Notes under the pieces: model-generated | Seen by the model: the letters and a program-made list of their open reading frames with translations, nothing else | Databases searched by the model: none | What the model was told of the DNA's origin: nothing | Shown: positions 60,053 through 64,000 of the stretch, in pieces | Layout: the number at the start of each line of letters is the position of its first letter | How positions within the stretch are numbered: position 1 is the stretch's first letter | Origin: Gammaproteobacteria bacterium | Lineage (GTDB): Bacteria; Pseudomonadota; Gammaproteobacteria; Thiohalobacterales; Thiohalobacteraceae | Reading direction: 5' to 3' | Length of the DNA stretch: 64,000 bases | NCBI GenBank assembly: GCA_018819175.1 | Contig: JAHJQQ010000052.1 | Location: 124,001-188,000 of the forward strand | Made by a program: the position numbers and the translations under genes

Positions 60053-61414
60053 ATGGCCGACGCAAATCCCGAACAGCCGAGCACCCAGAATCGTCTGAAG
60101 ATGCTGTCGGATGCGCTCGCCTCGGGCGCCGCCGGCAAGGTCCGGCGCCTGGTGCACAACCTGCATCCCGCGGAAATCGGCGATCTGCTGGAATCCCTGC
60201 CGCAAGGACCACGCGTCATTCTGTGGGAACTGGTAGACGCCGAAGACCGGGGTGAAGTCCTGCTGCACGTCAACGACGAGGTGCGTACTGGCCTGATCAA
60301 GGAAATGGAACCGGGCGAACTGGTGGCCATGACCGAGGGTCTGGATACCGACGATCTCGCCGACCTGCTCGCCGATCTTCCCGGCGCGGTGATCCATGAA
60401 GTGCTGCGCGCCATGGATCTGCAGAACCGCCACCGCCTGGAGGCCGTGCTGTCCTACTCAGAGGACACCGCCGGCGGCATGATGAACATCGACACGGTGA
60501 CCGTGCGTGCCGACGTGACGCTGGATGTGGTGCTGCGCTATCTGCGTCTGCGCGGCGTCATCCCGGATCTCACCGACAGCCTGATGGTGGTGAACCGTTA
60601 CGATAAATACCTCGGACTGCTGCCACTCACCACCTTGCTGACCAACGACCCGGATTTGACCGTCGCCGAGGTGATGGACCGCGAGATCGAGGGCATCCCC
60701 GCCGAACTCGCCGACACCGAGGTCGCCAAGATCTTCCAGGACCGCGACTTGATCTCCGCGCCGGTGGTCGATGACAACGGCAAATTGCTCGGGCGTATCA
60801 CCATCGATGACGTGGTCGACGTGATCCGCGATGATGCCGACCACTCATTGATGAGCATGGCCGGTCTGGACGAAGAGGACGACATTTTCGGCCCGGTCAT
60901 CCCCAGTGCCACCCGCCGCGCGCTGTGGCTCGGTATCAACCTGGCCACGGCGTTCCTCGCCTCCTGGGTGATCGGTCAGTTCGAGGCCACGTTGCAACAG
61001 GTCGTCGCGCTGGCGGTGCTCATGCCCATTGTCGCCAGCATGGGCGGTATCGCCGGCAGCCAAACACTCACACTGGTAATCCGCGGCCTGGCGCTGGGTC
61101 AGATCGGTAAATCCAACTCACGCTGGCTGATGTTCAAGGAACTTGCGGTGGGTGGTCTCAACAGCATTCTATGGGCAGTGGTTGTGGCTGTGATCGCCAC
61201 GGCCTGGTTCGAGAGCACCAGCATCGGACTGATCATCGGCGCCGCGCTCATCATCAATCTGATCTGCGCCGCACTCGCCGGCTTCAGCATTCCCATCCTG
61301 CTACAGCGCTTCGGCATTGATCCGGCCCTGGCCGGTTCGGTGGTGCTCACCACCATCACCGATGTAGTCGGTTTTATGGCGTTCCTGGGATTGGGGACGT
61401 TTTATCTTATGTAA
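60053..61414 (+). CDS. mgtE: Magnesium transporter MgtE
   Basis: A 453-residue MgtE. N-terminal right-handed helical domain (about 20-135), two CBS domains (about 140-265, with VNRYDKYLGLLPL and VVDDNGKLLGRITIDDVVDVI), and five membrane helices at the C-terminus (from about 285) including the conserved pore region NLICAALAGFSIPILLQRFGIDPA. The cytosolic part closes the channel when Mg2+ is high. GAGGG precedes the ATG. Together with corB it gives the window two Mg-related transporters. Confidence 0.95.
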   Translation: MADANPEQPSTQNRLKMLSDALASGAAGKVRRLVHNLHPAEIGDLLESLPQGPRVILWELVDAEDRGEVLLHVNDEVRTGLIKEMEPGELVAMTEGLDTDDLADLLADLPGAVIHEVLRAMDLQNRHRLEAVLSYSEDTAGGMMNIDTVTVRADVTLDVVLRYLRLRGVIPDLTDSLMVVNRYDKYLGLLPLTTLLTNDPDLTVAEVMDREIEGIPAELADTEVAKIFQDRDLISAPVVDDNGKLLGRITIDDVVDVIRDDADHSLMSMAGLDEEDDIFGPVIPSATRRALWLGINLATAFLASWVIGQFEATLQQVVALAVLMPIVASMGGIAGSQTLTLVIRGLALGQIGKSNSRWLMFKELAVGGLNSILWAVVVAVIATAWFESTSIGLIIGAALIINLICAALAGFSIPILLQRFGIDPALAGSVVLTTITDVVGFMAFLGLGTFYLM

Positions 61415-61538
61415 TTGAGTATCCAAAGAAATCAGGATACGGTTATGCGGGCTTGGGGAGCCCGATCAAAGTACAGCTCACGCCGCAATGGCCGCTAAAT
61501 GTCCTACCTCCTGATAACACTGAATAGGGACATACAGT
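61415..61538 (+). promoter_or_regulatory. Structured leader upstream of nhaD
   Basis: Two adjacent hairpins: GTATCC/GGATAC (61419-61424 with 61435-61440) and CGGGCT/AGCCCG (61448-61453 with 61459-61464). No T tract follows, so it is not a simple mgtE terminator. A role in nhaD control is only a possibility. Confidence 0.35.
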
Positions 61539-62999
61539 ATGCGCATGCCGGCCAGCCTCCTCAGCCTTCTCGCTGTCCTGTTTTTCATACCGCTCCCGGC
61601 GCTGGCCGCCGGCGCGTCCAGCGTCCACGATTTCAGTACCCATTGGGCCGGCTACCTGTCGCTCGCCATCTTCATCATTGCCTACGCACTGGTGATCCTG
61701 GAAGAGAACCTGCACCTGCGCAAATCCAAACCGGTCATGGTCGCGGCCGGTATCATCTGGACCGTCACCGCTGTTGCCTATGCGCAGATCGGCGACACCC
61801 ACACCGCCGAAATCATGGTGCGTCACAATCTGCTGGAATTCGCCGAGCTGTTCCTGTTCCTGCTCGCGGCGATGACCTACATCAACACCATGGACGAGCG
61901 CGGTGTGTTCGACGCCCTGCGCGCCTGGTTGATCAACCGCGGCTTTTCACTGCGTAGCATTTTCTGGATGACCGGCCTGCTGGCGTTCTTCATCTCGCCG
62001 GTCGCCGACAACCTCACGACCGCATTGTTGATGGCGACCGTCGCCATGGCGGTCGGCGGCACCAACACCACCTTCGTTGCCCTGGCCTGTATCAATATCG
62101 TAGTCGCGGCCAACGCCGGCGGTGCCTTCAGTCCGTTCGGCGACATCACCACGCTGATGGTCTGGCAGAAAGGCCTCCTGCAGTTCCAGGAATTCTTCGC
62201 CCTGTTCGTCCCCTCGGTGGTGAACTGGCTGATCCCTGCCGTGATCATGAGTTTCGCCGTACCGAACACGGCGCCCAACCAGACCAGCGCGGAAGGCAAA
62301 CTCCAGCACGGCGCGATGCTGGTGGTCGGCCTGTTCATCCTCACCATCACCATGGCGGTCTGCGCGCACAACTTCCTGCACCTGCCGCCGGTACTCGGCA
62401 TGATGACCGGACTGGGCTTCCTCAAACTGTTTGGCTATTACCTGCAACGCCGCACGCACTTCTATTACCCGGACGTCATCGAAGGCAATCTCGAAGGCAA
62501 GACTCTGGAACTGGAAGAAACCGGCGACCGTCGCGTAAGAAATCCGAAAAACAAGGCCGCCTACAACATTTTCAAATCCATGGAACGCGCCGAATGGGAC
62601 ACCTTGATGTTCTTCTACGGCATAATCTTGTGCGTGGGCGGTCTCGGCTCGCTGGGTTATCTCGCCGTCACCTCGGAATTGATGTACGTCGGCCTGGGGG
62701 CAACCTATGCCAACATTCTGGTCGGTGTACTGTCTGCAGTTATCGACAACATCCCGGTGATGTTCGCCGTGCTCGCCATGCAACCTGACATGAGCCACGG
62801 CCAATGGCTGCTGGTCACCCTCACCGCTGGCGTAGGCGGCTCCATGTTGTCAGTCGGCTCCGCCGCCGGCGTCGCCGTCATGGGCCAGGCACGCGGCATC
62901 TACACCTTCTTCGCTCATCTGAAATGGACCTGGGCTATCGCGCTCGGCTACGCCGCCAGCATCTGGGTGCACTTCTGGCTGAATGCGGATAAATTCTAG
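61539..62999 (+). CDS. nhaD: Na+/H+ antiporter NhaD
   Basis: A 486-residue antiporter of the ion-transporter superfamily. N-terminal hydrophobic signal-like segment (ASLLSLLAVLFFIPLPALAA), about 12 further membrane segments, and typical motifs: FFISPVADNLTTALLM, AANAGGAFSPFGDITTLMVW and SAVIDNIPVMFAVLAM. It extrudes Na+ (and Li+) in exchange for H+ at alkaline pH; common in halophilic or alkaliphilic gammaproteobacteria. AGGGA precedes the ATG. Confidence 0.94.
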   Translation: MRMPASLLSLLAVLFFIPLPALAAGASSVHDFSTHWAGYLSLAIFIIAYALVILEENLHLRKSKPVMVAAGIIWTVTAVAYAQIGDTHTAEIMVRHNLLEFAELFLFLLAAMTYINTMDERGVFDALRAWLINRGFSLRSIFWMTGLLAFFISPVADNLTTALLMATVAMAVGGTNTTFVALACINIVVAANAGGAFSPFGDITTLMVWQKGLLQFQEFFALFVPSVVNWLIPAVIMSFAVPNTAPNQTSAEGKLQHGAMLVVGLFILTITMAVCAHNFLHLPPVLGMMTGLGFLKLFGYYLQRRTHFYYPDVIEGNLEGKTLELEETGDRRVRNPKNKAAYNIFKSMERAEWDTLMFFYGIILCVGGLGSLGYLAVTSELMYVGLGATYANILVGVLSAVIDNIPVMFAVLAMQPDMSHGQWLLVTLTAGVGGSMLSVGSAAGVAVMGQARGIYTFFAHLKWTWAIALGYAASIWVHFWLNADKF

Positions 63000-63145
63000 G
63001 TAAGCGCCACATCACCCATCCTATGCGATTCACGTCACATGGAATGGGATGAGCAGAACTGAAAGCCCAACCTGGCTAGGAACAGTATCCGACTTTCAGT
63101 GTGCTGTTCATTTGCAAACATTCAGCTACGAAGAGGTAATCACCG

Positions 63146-63574
63146 ATGCAAGGAATACTCAGCAGAGCGCAGCTTATTGTGATTGTCGGGGCAAGTCTTC
63201 TCGCAACGCTTTGGGCTGCAAATTATTCATCCACCGCCTCCATGCCTGTTGTCGCACAATTAAGACCTGCAGAGGCCTATGCGCTTATACAGGCTGGTCG
63301 CGTACTTGTGCTTGATGTACGAGAGAAAGAGGCCTATGACAAAGACCATCTTCCTGGCGCGATATCAGTACCCATCGGCGAACTGGATGCACGCATCGGG
63401 GAATTCGAAGCTGATAAGGCGGATGAGATAATCATTTATTGTAACGATGGCAGCAAACGGGGACCAAATGCTACCGACAAGATGAATAAAGCCGGTTACC
63501 CGGGCGCGAAGAATCTCGATGGCGGAATCGAGGGCTGGCGAGCGGCCAATTACAAAACCACCAATGTCAGGTAA
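63146..63574 (+). CDS. Membrane-anchored rhodanese-domain protein
   Basis: A 142-residue protein. N-terminal hydrophobic anchor or signal (about 9-26: LIVIVGASLLATLWAANY) and a single rhodanese domain with DVREKEAYDKDHLPGAISVP and catalytic Cys99 in IIYCNDGSKRG. It would transfer sulfane sulfur in the periplasm. AGAGGT lies 9 nt before the ATG. Confidence 0.88.
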   Translation: MQGILSRAQLIVIVGASLLATLWAANYSSTASMPVVAQLRPAEAYALIQAGRVLVLDVREKEAYDKDHLPGAISVPIGELDARIGEFEADKADEIIIYCNDGSKRGPNATDKMNKAGYPGAKNLDGGIEGWRAANYKTTNVR

Positions 63575-64000
63575 CCTCTGATTATTTGAGGACGCTCTGA
63601 TTTATCCGTCCTTGCGCGGCGCACATTGACCGATTCACCTAAAATATCATGTCAGCCACGGAAACTTACGGAAGACACTGAAACACACTTCATTCCCGGA
63701 GCGACTATTCACCACTTTTCGGGTGATGGCGGTGCCGGCGTAAAGCTTATGATTTTGTCGGTGTTTTCCGTGTAATTCCGTGGCAAATGCGGTTTATAGG
63801 ATTAATCAGAGCTGCCTTAATATATGAGGACAAACCCCGGTTACCGGTTTTGAGCCTTCGGCATCATGAGCTTACTTTCACCTTTCACTTCTATCTTATC
63901 GATCAAACCCAGATGCAGTTATGATGGGACCTACTTACTCGCAAGCACGGGCGGCCTGCATCGGGCGCTCTCACTATTCAGCTATGAAAGAAGGCTGTTA
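63575..64000. other. Gene-free right end
   Basis: 426 bp with no supported gene. It contains the second 163-bp element. A frame opening at ATG 63921 stays open to the window edge for about 26 codons but has no Shine-Dalgarno and no recognisable similarity. Confidence 0.5.
63639..63801. mobile_element. 163-bp miniature inverted-repeat element, copy B
   Basis: Reverse-complement copy of 36776-36938, bounded by GCCACGGAAACTTACGG and CCGTGTAATTCCGTGGC. The centre retains ATTCACCACTTTTC and GGCGGTGCCGGCGTAAAGC. Equal length of both copies argues for a defined element rather than random similarity. Confidence 0.8.

Noticed and set aside
63921..64000. A gene starting at ATG 63921 and running off the edge
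   Set aside because: Only about 26 codons, no Shine-Dalgarno and no recognisable similarity.

Overview
This 64 kb window looks like one continuous stretch of a gammaproteobacterial chromosome. Several conserved gene orders point there: rpsP-rimM-trmD-rplS next to ffh-ypjD-corB; rpsO-pnp with truB-rbfA-infB-nusA-rimP; mlaFEDCB-ibaG-murA-hisGDC; and the block CaCA antiporter-kdsD-kdsC-lptCAB-rpoN-hpf-ptsN-rapZ. An hprK gene between ptsN and rapZ, a short HisG, and EI, EIIA-Man and HPr without a sugar permease argue against an enteric and fit a Chromatiales-like or Xanthomonadales-like environmental lineage (inference). I saw no rRNA, tRNA, CRISPR array, prophage or transposase gene.

Layout. 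1-3.4 kb (minus): a heat-shock cluster htpG, a DsbA-like protein, hslR and a Nudix gene cut by the window edge, with a very good sigma-32 promoter before htpG. 3.4-6.1 kb (minus): ogt, then the rpsP operon with its terminator, promoter and a leader hairpin. 6.1-6.7 kb: a gene-free stretch holding a sigma-54 promoter, a ~190-nt RNA with three AANAANAA Hfq-type tracts, and an intrinsic terminator; this is the most interesting feature of the window. 6.7-17.9 kb: ffh, an MBL hydrolase, ypjD, corB, a methyltransferase, a double-FHA/PilZ protein, radA, a HIT-like protein and an MltD-type transglycosylase. 18-27 kb (minus): pnp, rpsO, truB, rbfA, infB, nusA and rimP, again with a terminator in the leader. 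27.3-29.3 kb: a Braun-type lipoprotein between two L,D-transpeptidases.

29.4-36.7 kb: an RND pump with a divergent TetR regulator and a 55-bp perfect palindrome between them, an MscS channel, and a diguanylate cyclase with a cyclic-nucleotide-like domain. 36.9-47.6 kb (minus): recQ, hisC, hisD, hisG, murA, ibaG and mlaBCDEF. 47.9-59.7 kb (plus): a small zinc-ribbon protein, a CaCA antiporter, an HMA protein, kdsD, kdsC, lptCAB, rpoN (with its own sigma-54-like promoter), hpf, and a complete regulatory PTS (ptsN, hprK, rapZ, EIIA-Man, HPr, EI). 60-63.6 kb: mgtE, nhaD and a rhodanese.

Two themes link the genes. One is the envelope: Mla lipid transport, LPS transport and Kdo synthesis, murA, Lpp with its L,D-transpeptidases, MltD and MscS. 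The other is global control: sigma-54 itself, the regulatory PTS, two c-di-GMP proteins and the putative sigma-54-driven RNA. The intergenic DNA is rich in small repeats: a 163-bp element in two copies, CTAG-flanked palindromes, a 7-bp microsatellite directly before hisG and again before lptB, a triple ~115-bp tandem repeat and several REP-type hairpins. Several genes appear to use TTG or GTG starts.
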